DNA from: Clostridiaceae bacterium
GTDB lineage: Bacteria; Bacillota; Clostridia; Oscillospirales; Acutalibacteraceae
DNA length: 64,000 bases
Direction of reading: 5' to 3'
Assembly: GCA_021769555.1 (NCBI GenBank)
Contig: JAETSR010000002.1
Coordinates: forward strand, 248,001-312,000
Below are positions 1 to 9,027 of the stretch, one piece after another (the stretch's first letter is position 1; every line of letters starts with the position of its first letter). Made by a program: the position numbers and the translations under genes. The notes beneath the pieces are model-generated. The model saw nothing but the letters and a program-made list of their open reading frames with translations, did no database searches and was not told the DNA's origin.

Positions 1-2
1 GC

Positions 3-1088
3 CAGCCAAAGGAGGACAGCTTCGGCTACGAGCGCACAGCATATCTGCTGCTTTTCGGGGACTACCCGGAAGGGGAACAGCTAAAGGAGTTCTGCTCCCT
101 GCTCTCCTTCTACCGCACCCTGCCTACGAGCTTTGTCAGGGACATCATTATGAAGGCCCCCAGCGGGGACATGATGAACACCCTTGCAAGAAGCGTCCTG
201 ACCCTATATTCATATGACGAGGACGCCGAGGATATTTCTATCCCCAACGTCCTAAGGCAGTGTATGCAGCTTATCGCCCTCTTCCCCCTTCTGTCCGTCT
301 ACGGCTACCAGGCCTACAGGCACTACCACGACGGCCAGAGCCTGTTTATACATCAGCCGGACCCCAAGCTCTCCACAGCGGAGAACATCCTGCGCATTCT
401 GCGCCCGGACTGCCAGTACACCGCCCTTGAGGCCAAGGTCCTGGACATAGCCCTCATCCTCCACGCCGACCACGGCGGCGGCAACAACTCCACCTTCACA
501 ACCCATGTTGTCACTTCCTCCGGCACGGACACCTACTCTGCCATAGCCGCTGCCCTGGGCTCATTAAAGGGCCCCAAGCACGGCGGCGCCAACATCAAGG
601 TGGTACAGATGTTTGAGGACATCAAGTCCCATGTGAAGGACTGGGAGGACGAGGAGGAGATAAGCGCCTACCTGATGAAGCTCCTTCACAAGGAGGCCTT
701 CGACCGCTCCGGGCTCATCTACGGCATGGGCCACGCGGTCTACTCCATCTCCGACCCCAGGGCCAAGACCATGGCCGCCTTCGTGGAGGGCCTCTCCGGG
801 GAGAAGGGCCGCACGGCCGAGTACAGGCTCTATCAGAACGTGGAGCGCCTGGCCGTAAAGGCCATTGCCAAAGACCGCAGGATATATAAGGGCGTCTCTG
901 CAAACGTGGACTTCTACAGCGGCTTCATCTACAGCATGCTGGACCTGCCCATGGAGCTCTACACCCCCATCTTCGCCATATCGAGGATAGCGGGCTGGAG
1001 CGCCCACCGCATTGAGGAGCTGGTTGGCGGCGGGAAGATAATCCGCCCGTCCTATAAGGCTGTGCAGGAGCACAGGGAGTTCGAGTAA
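3..1088 (+). CDS. gltA: citrate synthase, C-terminal part (5' end outside window)
   Basis: Condenses oxaloacetate and acetyl-CoA to citrate in the cytoplasm. The open frame runs in from the window edge, so the N-terminus is missing; an internal Met at 150 is not the start. Family landmarks visible: GYERTAYLLLFG near the left edge, LHADHGGGNNSTF (active-site His region), GSLKGPKHGGAN, and GMGHAVYSISDPRA (second active-site His region). The C-terminal Arg-containing block around SANVDFYSGFIYSML is also present. No frameshift is seen. It converges on the nitroreductase gene across a shared hairpin terminator. Identity is firm; whether it serves a full or partial TCA cycle cannot be seen here. 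Confidence 0.93.
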   Translation, partial: QPKEDSFGYERTAYLLLFGDYPEGEQLKEFCSLLSFYRTLPTSFVRDIIMKAPSGDMMNTLARSVLTLYSYDEDAEDISIPNVLRQCMQLIALFPLLSVYGYQAYRHYHDGQSLFIHQPDPKLSTAENILRILRPDCQYTALEAKVLDIALILHADHGGGNNSTFTTHVVTSSGTDTYSAIAAALGSLKGPKHGGANIKVVQMFEDIKSHVKDWEDEEEISAYLMKLLHKEAFDRSGLIYGMGHAVYSISDPRAKTMAAFVEGLSGEKGRTAEYRLYQNVERLAVKAIAKDRRIYKGVSANVDFYSGFIYSMLDLPMELYTPIFAISRIAGWSAHRIEELVGGGKIIRPSYKAVQEHREFE

Positions 1089-1095
1089 AGGTATA

Positions 1096-1129
1096 AAAGG
1101 ACCCACGGCATATGCCGTGGGCCCTTTTC
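1096..1129. terminator. bidirectional Rho-independent terminator
   Basis: A near-perfect palindrome (ACCCACGGCATATGCCGTGGGCCC core) is flanked by AAAAGG on the left and CCTTTT on the right, just after the citrate synthase stop. It can end transcription from both this gene and the converging nitroreductase gene. Confidence 0.8.
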
Positions 1130-1135
1130 AATTTC

Positions 1136-1819
1136 TCAGGATTGCAGCTCCCATTCAAAATTCTCCCTGCCGGCACCGGCCTCAAAATGGTATTTTCCGA
1201 TACCCAGGTCAATGCCGGCAAACCGTCCGCTTCCCGCGGAAATGGCTGCCTTATCTCCCCAGCCCCTCACCATATAGGGCTGCTTGTTCATGGCTGTCGG
1301 CGCCAGCAGCAGCGCCTCCACGCCGTCGGTGAACCATAAGGGCGCCTCGCCCTTGTACTCACTGACCTCCGCCGGGCTCTTGGACCTGTGCGGCACACCC
1401 TGGTCCTTACCATAGCCCACCGCGATAACGCCGTTGACCCGCACATCCCTGCGGCCGAGGTTTTTCAGCGCGCCCCTGCCGCTGTACATGCCGCCCACCC
1501 ACCAGGTGTTCAGCCCCAGCGTCTGGGCATAGAGCATCAGGTCCGCGCCGCAGTAGCCCAGCTTTTCGTCCAGCTCCGCGCTGTCCCTGCCTGCGAGGAT
1601 AAAATAGTTCTGCACCGTCCTTGAGAGCATGACCTTTGCCATGCCGCCGATTCCGTCGGAATTGCCCGCCGCCAGGGCCAGGCAGAGGCCGTGCCTTTCG
1701 TTATTCGCTTCTATCCGTTCGTTCAGCGCCTTCACGATATCTCCGGGGAGGGGCTTGTCCAGGTACTGCCGTACCATGTGCCGTTCCTTCATGGCTTCTT
1801 TAATTGTCATATTCTTCAC
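1136..1819 (-). CDS. nitroreductase family protein
   Basis: A 227-residue flavin-dependent reductase-like protein. The N-terminal RHMVRQYLDKPLP stretch matches the FMN-phosphate binding start of the nitroreductase fold, and GLNTWWVGG is the usual mid-domain block. The C-terminal half reads like the second half of TM1586-type putative nitroreductases. The physiological substrate is unknown. The start is a GTG at 1817-1819 whose sequence GTGA overlaps the asnB stop, so the two are translationally coupled; an ATG three codons in (1808-1810) is an alternative start. Confidence 0.8.
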   Translation of the reverse strand: MKNMTIKEAMKERHMVRQYLDKPLPGDIVKALNERIEANNERHGLCLALAAGNSDGIGGMAKVMLSRTVQNYFILAGRDSAELDEKLGYCGADLMLYAQTLGLNTWWVGGMYSGRGALKNLGRRDVRVNGVIAVGYGKDQGVPHRSKSPAEVSEYKGEAPLWFTDGVEALLLAPTAMNKQPYMVRGWGDKAAISAGSGRFAGIDLGIGKYHFEAGAGRENFEWELQS

Positions 1820-3639
1820 CGCTCTATAAAGAACTCCCTATACCAGATGAGGAAGGTATACACCGTCCACACCCGCCTGCTGTTGTCCTTCTTCCCGGAC
1901 TTATGCTCGTCCAAAAGCGAGACCAGCTTATCGGTGTTGAAGAACTCCCTCGCCGTCTCCCCGGTGAACTCGTCCTTCACCCTGTTATAATACTTATCCT
2001 CCTTTAACCATACCCTTGTGGGCACTGGGAAGCCCAGCTTCTTCTTCCCCGCCCACTTCTCGGGCATTCTTCTCAGGGCCGCCTTTCTCATGGCAAACTT
2101 GGTGTTCTCGCTGTTCACCCTGAACTTTGTGGGTATGCGCCCGGCGAGCTTCATTATCTCCTTATCGAGGAATGGCACCCTCAGCTCAAGGGAGTTCGCC
2201 ATGCTCATCTTGTCGGCCTTCAAGAGTATGTCCCCAACCATCCACATGTTGAGGTCAACAAACTGCATTTTCGTGACCGGGTCCTTATCCTTTACCATGT
2301 CATAGTACGGCTTCACAAGCTCCGAGGGGTCCGGGACTCCCAGGGGGCTTTTCAGTATCTCCCGGCGCTCCTTCTCCGTGAACATATAAGCGTTGCCGAT
2401 GAAGCGCTCCTCAAGGGTTTTGCCCCTGCGCACCAGGAAGTTCAGGCCCCTATGGGCCGGGAACAGCCCCGCCGCTTTGGCTATGGCCCTGCGGATGGGC
2501 AGGGGAATTTTATCGTACCAGGCGAGCTCAAGGGGCTCCCTATAGATATTATACCCCCCGAAAATCTCGTCTGCCCCCTCACCGGAGAGCACCACCTTCA
2601 CGTGCTTGCTGGCAGTATTGCACACAAAGTACAGGGCCACCGCCGAGGGGTCGGCCAGGGGCTCGTCCATATGGTACTGTATCTTCGGGAAATTCCCCCA
2701 GAACTCCTCGGGGGTTATCACCTTGCTGATGTTCTTCACGGGTATCAGCTCCGAGAGCTCCTTTGCATAGTTCGTCTCGTTATATTTCTCCCCGTTGTCA
2801 AAGCCCACGGTGAAGGTCTTGTCCACGTTGGCGGAGCAGGCCACATAGCTTGAGTCCACCCCCGAGCTGAGAAAGGAGCCCACCTCCACGTCGCTGACCT
2901 TATGGGCCCGGACACTGTCGTCGAAGACCTTCTCAATCTCGTCCACCCAGTAGTCGAGGCTCTTGTCCTCCTCGGCACAAAACTCCGGGAGCCAGTAGCG
3001 GGTTATCTTCATCTCCCCGTCCCTATAGGTGAAATAGTGGGCGGGGGGAAGCTTGTAGACATTCTCAAAGAAGGTCTCCGGCCCCGGGGAGTACTGGAAA
3101 CTGAGATAACTCTCAAGGGCCCTTCTGTTGAGCTCCTTCTTAAAGGCCGGGTGCGGGAGGAAGCTCTTTATCTCCGAGCCGAACATGAACACCCCGCCCA
3201 TATCGGCGTAGTACAGGGGCTTTATCCCAAAGAAGTCCCTGGCCCCGAAGAGCTCCCCCTTCCCCTTATCCCATATGGCAAAGGCGAACATGCCCCTGAG
3301 CCTGTGGAGTATCCCGGGGCCGTACTCCTCATAGCCGTGCAGCACCACCTCCGAGTCCGCCTCGGTGCGGAACCTGTGCCCGGCCTCTGTGAGCTCCCTC
3401 CTTATGTCCCGGTAGTTATATATTTCGCCGTTGAAGACCAGCGCCATCGATTCGTCCTCATTGAGTATGGGCTGCCTGCCCCCCTCAAGGTCGATTATGG
3501 ACAGGCGCCGGAAGCCCAGGGATATGCCCGGGGCATTGTAGTAGTCCGCGTCGTCCGGGCCCCTATGGGCTATGGCCGTGGTCATTGAGCGCAGGACCCC
3601 CTCATCCGGGTCCCCGGTAAAGCCAACGAAACCGCACAT
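1816..3639 (-). CDS. asnB: asparagine synthase (glutamine-hydrolysing)
   Basis: Makes asparagine from aspartate, glutamine and ATP in the cytoplasm. The chosen start gives Met-Cys-Gly-Phe, placing the catalytic Cys of the class II glutaminase domain at residue 2; AAGGGGGA lies upstream at normal distance. The N-terminal glutaminase domain (about 1-205) has RRLSIIDLEGGRQP and FNGEIYN blocks. The C-terminal synthetase domain carries the PP-loop variant SSGVDSS near residue 255 and LSGEGADEIFGGY. 607 residues is normal for bacterial AsnB. An upstream in-frame extension to 3699 overlaps the promoter and is rejected. It heads an operon with the nitroreductase. Confidence 0.95.
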   Translation of the reverse strand: MCGFVGFTGDPDEGVLRSMTTAIAHRGPDDADYYNAPGISLGFRRLSIIDLEGGRQPILNEDESMALVFNGEIYNYRDIRRELTEAGHRFRTEADSEVVLHGYEEYGPGILHRLRGMFAFAIWDKGKGELFGARDFFGIKPLYYADMGGVFMFGSEIKSFLPHPAFKKELNRRALESYLSFQYSPGPETFFENVYKLPPAHYFTYRDGEMKITRYWLPEFCAEEDKSLDYWVDEIEKVFDDSVRAHKVSDVEVGSFLSSGVDSSYVACSANVDKTFTVGFDNGEKYNETNYAKELSELIPVKNISKVITPEEFWGNFPKIQYHMDEPLADPSAVALYFVCNTASKHVKVVLSGEGADEIFGGYNIYREPLELAWYDKIPLPIRRAIAKAAGLFPAHRGLNFLVRRGKTLEERFIGNAYMFTEKERREILKSPLGVPDPSELVKPYYDMVKDKDPVTKMQFVDLNMWMVGDILLKADKMSMANSLELRVPFLDKEIMKLAGRIPTKFRVNSENTKFAMRKAALRRMPEKWAGKKKLGFPVPTRVWLKEDKYYNRVKDEFTGETAREFFNTDKLVSLLDEHKSGKKDNSRRVWTVYTFLIWYREFFIER

Positions 3640-3670
3640 TTTAACGTCCCCCTTATTATCAAGTCTATTT

Positions 3671-3699
3671 ATTATACCACACCCTGCTTCACTTGGCAA
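3671..3699 (-). promoter_or_regulatory. sigma-A promoter of asnB
   Basis: Read on the minus strand: TTGCCA, 17-bp spacer, TATAAT, about 30 bp upstream of the asnB start. It lies between asnB and the GH25 gene, so asnB has its own promoter. Confidence 0.8.
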
Positions 3700-3709
3700 G
3701 GTTCAGAGC

Positions 3710-4579
3710 CTACAGGCTGTCGATAAGCTCTATCACCTTATCTATCACATACAGCGCCCTCACATAGGTCCTGCTGGCGTTTAGCTGCGTGTCGCCGCCG
3801 CTGCCGCCCTCGGCCCCGGCAAGGCCCAGCCTCTCGTACACGTCCCCCACGGCCTCCCTGGCCCAGGAGGGCACATCCTTGAGGGTCTTATACTTCTCTT
3901 CGTTCCTGTCATACACCTGCTGGGCCTCCTGGCGCGCCAGCTCAGCCACCTGCTCCCTTGTCATGTCCGTCCAGTCCTCCCCTCTGATTATGGCCGGGTA
4001 GTCCTTAAATGCCCGGTTCATGTCGTAATACCTGCCGTTTACGAGCCCCCTGTCAGTATACTGCCAGATTCCCGCCCCGGGGTACTGTAATTCCCCGGTC
4101 CACTGGGCCACCCAGCGGTCTATATGGGAGAGCCTTGGGCTGTTGAGCCTATCCCTCATCCAGGAGAGGCTTGCGTACAGCCCGCAGTAGTACCCGGCGT
4201 TTTTAAGCTCGTTATAAAAGGCCAGGCAGTTCTTTGTCAGCTGCTCATTCCCCGGCAGGGTCCTGTCCTCCACGTCGTACCACACGCCGTAAAGGGGGGT
4301 GAGCCCCCGAAGGAGCCGGATGGTATGCCGGGCCTCGCTTTTAGCCATATCGGTATTCCTGGCGTATGAATAAAGGTACACCCCGAAGGGTATCCCCGCC
4401 GCCCGGCATTTGCCCACGTTCTCCCTGTAGCGTATGTCGTCCTGATAGGAGTAATCCCCGCCGTAGCCGCAGCGTATTATTACAAAGTCTATCTTTCCCT
4501 TCATGGCGGCGATATTTACGTCGCCGTTGAACTCCGATATGTCTATCCCCACAGCCAGCACCTTTGGCAAGGCCCTCAC
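3710..4579 (-). CDS. glycoside hydrolase family 25 (lysozyme/muramidase-like)
   Basis: Predicted beta-1,4-N-acetylmuramidase acting on peptidoglycan. The GH25 barrel occupies about residues 8-200: GIDISEFNG at the N-terminus (catalytic Asp), FVIIRCGYGG, FGVYLYSYA, then WYDVED with the acidic pair and GIWQYTD near the end. The remaining roughly 90 residues are charged and helical with no recognised domain. No signal peptide is visible, so export would need lysis or a non-classical route. The listed start is a GTG almost touching the GGAAAGGAA; a TTG at 4568-4570 has better spacing. It may be a prophage-type endolysin, but no phage genes are nearby. Confidence 0.85.
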   Translation of the reverse strand: MRALPKVLAVGIDISEFNGDVNIAAMKGKIDFVIIRCGYGGDYSYQDDIRYRENVGKCRAAGIPFGVYLYSYARNTDMAKSEARHTIRLLRGLTPLYGVWYDVEDRTLPGNEQLTKNCLAFYNELKNAGYYCGLYASLSWMRDRLNSPRLSHIDRWVAQWTGELQYPGAGIWQYTDRGLVNGRYYDMNRAFKDYPAIIRGEDWTDMTREQVAELARQEAQQVYDRNEEKYKTLKDVPSWAREAVGDVYERLGLAGAEGGSGGDTQLNASRTYVRALYVIDKVIELIDSL

Positions 4580-4691
4580 TTCCTTTCCCCATTATGATAT
4601 TCCCGAAAAAGTTTTTTGTGCTCTATTATCCTGCCCCCTGTTTCTGCCGAGTAATATACTAAAGGGAGTTTTATCCGGGGAGGTATTATGT

Positions 4692-5507
4692 ATGATAGCC
4701 ATGATGGGCTCCATAGGGGCGTATACAAAGCAGCTGAAGCTTCAGACCCAGTTTGAGATGAAGCAGGCGAAGGGGGAGCTGGGCACTCACAAGTCCCTTG
4801 AGGAATACCTCTCGGCCTCAGTGGGCGGGGCCGGGGAGGACAGGGATAAGGATAAGGAAAAGCTCAGGGATATCCACAATAAGCTCCTTCAGGGGGGAAA
4901 GCTCACCCCCGAGGAGCGCAGATACCTTGAGGCAAAGGACCCGGAGGCGTACAGGAAGCTGCAGGCCTCGGAGCAGGAGCAGAAGGCCTTCGAGCAAAAG
5001 CTCAGGCAGTGCCGCACCAAGGAGGAGGCCCAGAGGCTCAAAATGACCTATATCAACAGCTCCCTTGTGACCATGAAGGGCGTTGAGCACAATTCCTCCA
5101 TCCCGAAGGAGAAGAAGCTTGAGATATTCATGCAGGAGAAGCAGCGCTGCGACAGGATAGAGAAGAGCTCAAGGGAGTTTGTGCTCCGGGGGGACTATGA
5201 TAAGCTGCCCACCGAGGCTGAGGAGCATAAGGCCATAAAAGACGAGGCGGAGGCCGAGGAGGCCCGGCGCCCCAAGGCCCCAGAGAGGAAGGAGCCCGGG
5301 GAGAGCGCCGAAAAGCCCCATGAGCCCGGGGAGAAAAAGCCCGCCGTACACGTGGAGACCGAGGAGGAGAAAAAGGTGAAGCGGGCAAAGCGCAACGCCC
5401 GCCGGGGCTCCGAAGGGGATTTCCACCAGGCCGTGGCGGCATACAGGGCGGCATATAATGCCGGCGCCGTGCCGCAGGCCGCAGCAAAAATTGACGCCAA
5501 GGGGTGA
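4692..5507 (+). CDS. hypothetical charged, helical protein
   Basis: 271 residues, family not recognised. The N-terminus ([14 protein letters not shown]) is short and hydrophobic; the rest is rich in Glu, Lys, Arg and Ala, including long heptad-like stretches (residues about 40-150) and a Pro/Glu/Lys-rich low-complexity segment (about 190-235). The start at 4692 is chosen because GGGGAGG precedes it; the longer frame to 4503 runs across the divergent GH25 gene start. It ends 5 bases before cysK, so the two probably share a transcript. A coiled-coil or scaffold role is possible, but nothing establishes it. Confidence 0.6.
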   Translation: MIAMMGSIGAYTKQLKLQTQFEMKQAKGELGTHKSLEEYLSASVGGAGEDRDKDKEKLRDIHNKLLQGGKLTPEERRYLEAKDPEAYRKLQASEQEQKAFEQKLRQCRTKEEAQRLKMTYINSSLVTMKGVEHNSSIPKEKKLEIFMQEKQRCDRIEKSSREFVLRGDYDKLPTEAEEHKAIKDEAEAEEARRPKAPERKEPGESAEKPHEPGEKKPAVHVETEEEKKVKRAKRNARRGSEGDFHQAVAAYRAAYNAGAVPQAAAKIDAKG

Positions 5508-5512
5508 TTATA

Positions 5513-6466
5513 ATGGGAAGGATATACACGTCAGCGGAAGAGATTATAGGCCATACCCCTCTTTTGGAGCTTAGAAGGTTCTCGGAGAGCCTGGGCCTTG
5601 AGGCGAGATTACTGGCTAAGCTCGAGGCAGTGAACCCCGCCGGGAGCGTTAAGGACCGGGTGGCCAAGGCCATGCTGGACGACGCCGAGAGGCGCGGCGT
5701 TATAGAGCCCGGCTCGGTGATAATCGAGCCCACCTCCGGGAACACCGGCATAGGCCTCTGCGCCGTGGGGGCGGCCAGGGGGTACAGGGTGATAATCGTC
5801 ATGCCCGAGACAATGAGCGCCGAGCGGCGTATGCTCATGAAAGCATATGGAGCGGAGCTGGTGCTCACTGAGGGAAAGCTGGGCATGGCAGGGGCCATCG
5901 CCAAGGCAGAGGAGCTTCAGAAAACCATACCGGGCAGCTTTATTCCCGGCCAGTTCGTGAACCCCGCGAACCCCGCCGCCCATTTTGACTCCACCGGCCC
6001 CGAGCTCTGGGAGGACGCGGAGGGGGAGATAGACGTATTCGTGGCGGGCGCGGGCACGGGTGGGACCGTTACCGGCGTTGGCAGATACCTCAAAAAGATG
6101 AAGCCCGGGGTAAAGATAGTTGCCGCCGAGCCCGACGGCTCCCCTGTGCTCAGCGGCGGCAAAGCCGGGCCCCACAAAATCCAGGGCATTGGAGCGGGCT
6201 TTGTGCCCGAGGCCCTGGACCTCTCGGTGGTAGACAGGATAATCAGGGTGAAGGATGAGGACGCCTTTGAATACGCCCGGCTCATGGGCAGGAAAGAGGG
6301 CTTCTTAGTGGGCATATCCTCCGGGGCGGCCCTGTGGGCGGCGGCTGAAGAGGCGGGGCTCCCTGAGAATAAGGGCAGGACCATAGCGGTCCTTCTGCCC
6401 GACGGCGGGGACAGGTATCTCTCCACGGGCCTTTATTCCATGGAACAGCTCTCTTCCGGGGAATAA
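5513..6466 (+). CDS. cysK: cysteine synthase (O-acetylserine sulfhydrylase)
   Basis: PLP enzyme that makes cysteine from O-acetylserine and sulfide. Lys47 in NPAGSVKDR is the expected PLP lysine, PTSGNTG (about 73-79) is the substrate loop, and [10 protein letters not shown] (about 180-190) binds the PLP phosphate. The C-terminal [11 protein letters not shown] block is present. 317 residues matches CysK/CysM. The start is the ATG at 5513, preceded by AAGGGGTGA; the in-frame GTG at 5504 overlaps that site. It follows the charged hypothetical gene by 5 bases. CysK is favoured over CysM, but the two cannot be fully separated by eye. Confidence 0.92.
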   Translation: MGRIYTSAEEIIGHTPLLELRRFSESLGLEARLLAKLEAVNPAGSVKDRVAKAMLDDAERRGVIEPGSVIIEPTSGNTGIGLCAVGAARGYRVIIVMPETMSAERRMLMKAYGAELVLTEGKLGMAGAIAKAEELQKTIPGSFIPGQFVNPANPAAHFDSTGPELWEDAEGEIDVFVAGAGTGGTVTGVGRYLKKMKPGVKIVAAEPDGSPVLSGGKAGPHKIQGIGAGFVPEALDLSVVDRIIRVKDEDAFEYARLMGRKEGFLVGISSGAALWAAAEEAGLPENKGRTIAVLLPDGGDRYLSTGLYSMEQLSSGE

Positions 6467-6507
6467 ATTCATATTAGGTCTGGTATTAAAAGTAAAAGTA
6501 TGGTACA

Positions 6508-6554
6508 ATAGGCCGTGTAGGGCTCCGGGCGGGGCCTCACGGCCTATTTTTATT
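6508..6554 (+). terminator. Rho-independent terminator after cysK
   Basis: TAGGCCGTG and CACGGCCTA form a stem around a GC-rich loop, followed by TTTTTATT. Confidence 0.75.
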
Positions 6555-6574
6555 GTGACAAGGAGTGTTCGCTT

Positions 6575-7876
6575 ATGGTGTACTTCCCCATCCTGCTATT
6601 CTGCACGGCCTGCCTGTTCCTGGCCCTGTTACAGGACCGCTGGCGGCTGCCCGCCACAGTGGGGATAATGGGCGGGGCGTATATCATAGCGGTCATAGCC
6701 GCCTCTGTGCTCAAGGGGAAATTCGAGGGCCCGAACGCCTCGGTGCAGGGCCCGGCCATAGCCGGCACGCTGGTGCTGCTGGCCGCGTCCGTGTTCGTCC
6801 ACTCGAACAATATCCTGCAAAAGCTGTTCACCGCCCTGCTCTCCCTTGCAAACCTCTCCTTCATACTGCTTTTTACCCCCCTGCTCCTGGGGGTAATGCC
6901 CTTCGGCGTGGCGGGGGCGCCCGGCGGGGTGATATCAGTGCTTGCAATGATACTCTTTTATCTGCTCACGGGCCTGTGCCTCTACCGTCCCATGCAGCGC
7001 TTCGCCCAGCGGGGCCCCTCGGTGTTCCTCTTCGGCATGACCGCCCTCTGCCTTGTGCTGTACCTTCTGTGCATGGGCAAACTGGACATGCCCCTGGGGG
7101 TGGAGAGCCCCTCCGGGCGGCTGTTCTTCGCGGCGCTCATGTACTGCGCCCTTATCTTCTGCTTCAGGAGCGTATATCAGGCCGGCCGCTGGCAGTACCA
7201 GGCGGCGAAGCAGGAGAACAGGGAGTATATGGCAAAAAAGGCCTACTCCGGGTGCCTTGACATGCTCTGGGCCGTGCGCCAGGTGCGCTCCGCCCATAAG
7301 AACGGCGAGTACGCCCTTGACACCGTCTCCCAGCTCATAAGGGAGGAGCGCACAGGGGAGGTGCCCAGGTACATAGCCTCCTATAAGCACTCGGCCCTTG
7401 AGAACCCCATGCTGGGCCGCTACCACGACAACCCCTGCCTGAGCGCCGTCATTGCCTCCAAGGCGGCCTTCGCCGCCCAGCATAAGGTGGACTTCCGGTG
7501 CAACCTCTCAGCACTGGACGCCCCCATGATGACCGGCGAGCTCTGCATTCTGGCCGACGAGCTGCTCACCCGGGCCGTCACCGACGCCTCCCAGTGGGAG
7601 GGGGACCGCCGGGTGCGCTTCACCGCCATACCCGGGGAGGACCTTATCCGCCTGGAGGCGGTCTATACCGGCGAGCTGCCGAAGAAGGAGAAGTTCTCCC
7701 CCAAGGGCAAGAGCTTCCGGCAGCTCCTGGACTGGCTCATCGACGACCCGGACCCTCAGGAGAACGAGCTCAGGGGCCTTGACGGGGCCGCTGAGATAGT
7801 CCTCGACGCCAGCGGCAGCCTCACCGTCTCCGAGGCCGAGGACGGCGTGATAATCCGGGCGTCAATGCGCTTCTAA
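6575..7876 (+). CDS. degenerate GHKL (AgrC-type) sensor-kinase-like membrane protein
   Basis: 433 residues. About six hydrophobic segments span residues 1-205, followed by a cytoplasmic region resembling AgrC-type histidine kinases of Firmicutes. The linker block YHDNPCLSAVIASKAAFA matches the conserved stretch after the dimerisation helices. The expected phospho-acceptor position (usually RHD) reads RQV in AVRQVRSAHKN, and the N-box (usually NLLDNAIEA) reads ELLTRAVTD, so both catalytic Asn and His appear lost. No response regulator is adjacent. It is probably a signalling pseudokinase or a sensor acting by interaction. The assignment rests on pattern resemblance. Confidence 0.6.
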   Translation: MVYFPILLFCTACLFLALLQDRWRLPATVGIMGGAYIIAVIAASVLKGKFEGPNASVQGPAIAGTLVLLAASVFVHSNNILQKLFTALLSLANLSFILLFTPLLLGVMPFGVAGAPGGVISVLAMILFYLLTGLCLYRPMQRFAQRGPSVFLFGMTALCLVLYLLCMGKLDMPLGVESPSGRLFFAALMYCALIFCFRSVYQAGRWQYQAAKQENREYMAKKAYSGCLDMLWAVRQVRSAHKNGEYALDTVSQLIREERTGEVPRYIASYKHSALENPMLGRYHDNPCLSAVIASKAAFAAQHKVDFRCNLSALDAPMMTGELCILADELLTRAVTDASQWEGDRRVRFTAIPGEDLIRLEAVYTGELPKKEKFSPKGKSFRQLLDWLIDDPDPQENELRGLDGAAEIVLDASGSLTVSEAEDGVIIRASMRF

Positions 7877-7940
7877 TGTGACACAATACAGTCTATAATA
7901 CAATCAAAAATAAATATATGTATTTATCAGGAGGAAAAAT

Positions 7941-9026
7941 ATGAGCGGCACGGCACTTACAGAGCAGGTACTTCTCAGCTTCGGCTGGGCAAAGGACGCC
8001 GGGGTACAGGTACTCTCAGGCGGGCATATCAACGACACCTATCTTATAGACGGCAGATATGTCCTGCAGAGGATAAACCATTTCGTCTTTCCCCGGCCCC
8101 AGGATATAATAGAAAACATGCTGGGGGTCACGGGCTTTCTTCGGGAGAAGCTCACCGCCCGGGGGGGCGACCCAGACCGGGATATCCTGCAGATAATCCC
8201 CACGGCGGACGGCAGGCCGGTGTATATAGACGACTCCGGCAACTACTGGCGCTGCACCCTGCACATCGGCGGCACCGCCTCATACGAGACCCCGGACAGC
8301 CCTGACATGCTCTTTGAGGCCGGCCGCGCCTTCGGGGACTTCCAGTCCATGCTCTCGGGCTACCCCGCCGTGACCCTCCATGAGATAATAAAGGATTTTC
8401 ACAACACCCCCGCGCGCGTACAGCAGCTAAAGGACGCTATAGCCGCCGACCCCAAGGGCCGTGCGAAGGACGTAAGGGAGGAGATAGGCTTCGCCCTGGG
8501 CCGGGAGGAGCGCGCAGGGCTTCTGATGGGCCTTCTTAACGAGGGTAAGCTCCCCCTGAGAGTCACCCATAACGATACGAAGATGAGCAATATCCTCTTT
8601 GACGAGAACACCAAAAAGGCCGTCTGCGTCATAGATTTGGATACGGTCATGCCCGGGCTCACTGCCTTTGACTTCGGCGACTCCATCCGGGCCGGGGCCT
8701 CCACCGCCGCCGAGGACGAGACGGACCTTCATAAGGTGAACTTCGACCTGGACCTCTATAGGGCCTACACCCGGGGCTTCCTCTCCGCAGCCGGGGCCGC
8801 CCTCACCGAAACCGAGCTCGACACCCTCCCGGACGGGGCCTGGGCCATGACCTTCGAGGTGGGCGTGCGGTTCCTCACGGACTATATAAACGGCGACGTG
8901 TACTTTAGGGTGAAGCGCCCCGGCCACAATCTGGACAGGGCGCGGAACCAGTTCCATTTGGCGCTACAGATGGAAGAGAGGCGTGAGGAGATGGGCAGGA
9001 TAGTGCGGGAGGCTTTGGAGGGATAG
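7941..9026 (+). CDS. nahK: N-acetylhexosamine 1-kinase-like phosphotransferase
   Basis: 361 residues of the aminoglycoside-phosphotransferase/choline-kinase fold, closest in remembered sequence pattern to NahK of bifidobacteria. NahK phosphorylates GlcNAc/GalNAc at C1 in the lacto-N-biose/galacto-N-biose pathway. Visible: GGHINDTYL (nucleotide loop), the catalytic block HNDTKMSNIL (His210, Asp212), IDLDT (232-236), DFGDSIRAGAST (from 244), and a C-terminal FLTDYINGDVYF block typical of NahK. No lacto-N-biose phosphorylase or sugar transporter is nearby, so the substrate is an inference. RBS AGGAGG is upstream. It is followed after one base by a membrane protein gene. Confidence 0.75.
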   Translation: MSGTALTEQVLLSFGWAKDAGVQVLSGGHINDTYLIDGRYVLQRINHFVFPRPQDIIENMLGVTGFLREKLTARGGDPDRDILQIIPTADGRPVYIDDSGNYWRCTLHIGGTASYETPDSPDMLFEAGRAFGDFQSMLSGYPAVTLHEIIKDFHNTPARVQQLKDAIAADPKGRAKDVREEIGFALGREERAGLLMGLLNEGKLPLRVTHNDTKMSNILFDENTKKAVCVIDLDTVMPGLTAFDFGDSIRAGASTAAEDETDLHKVNFDLDLYRAYTRGFLSAAGAALTETELDTLPDGAWAMTFEVGVRFLTDYINGDVYFRVKRPGHNLDRARNQFHLALQMEERREEMGRIVREALEG

Positions 9027-9027
9027 T

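Noticed and set aside
3640-3699. 20-residue extension of AsnB
   Set aside because: It would move the catalytic Cys away from position 2 and spans the promoter.
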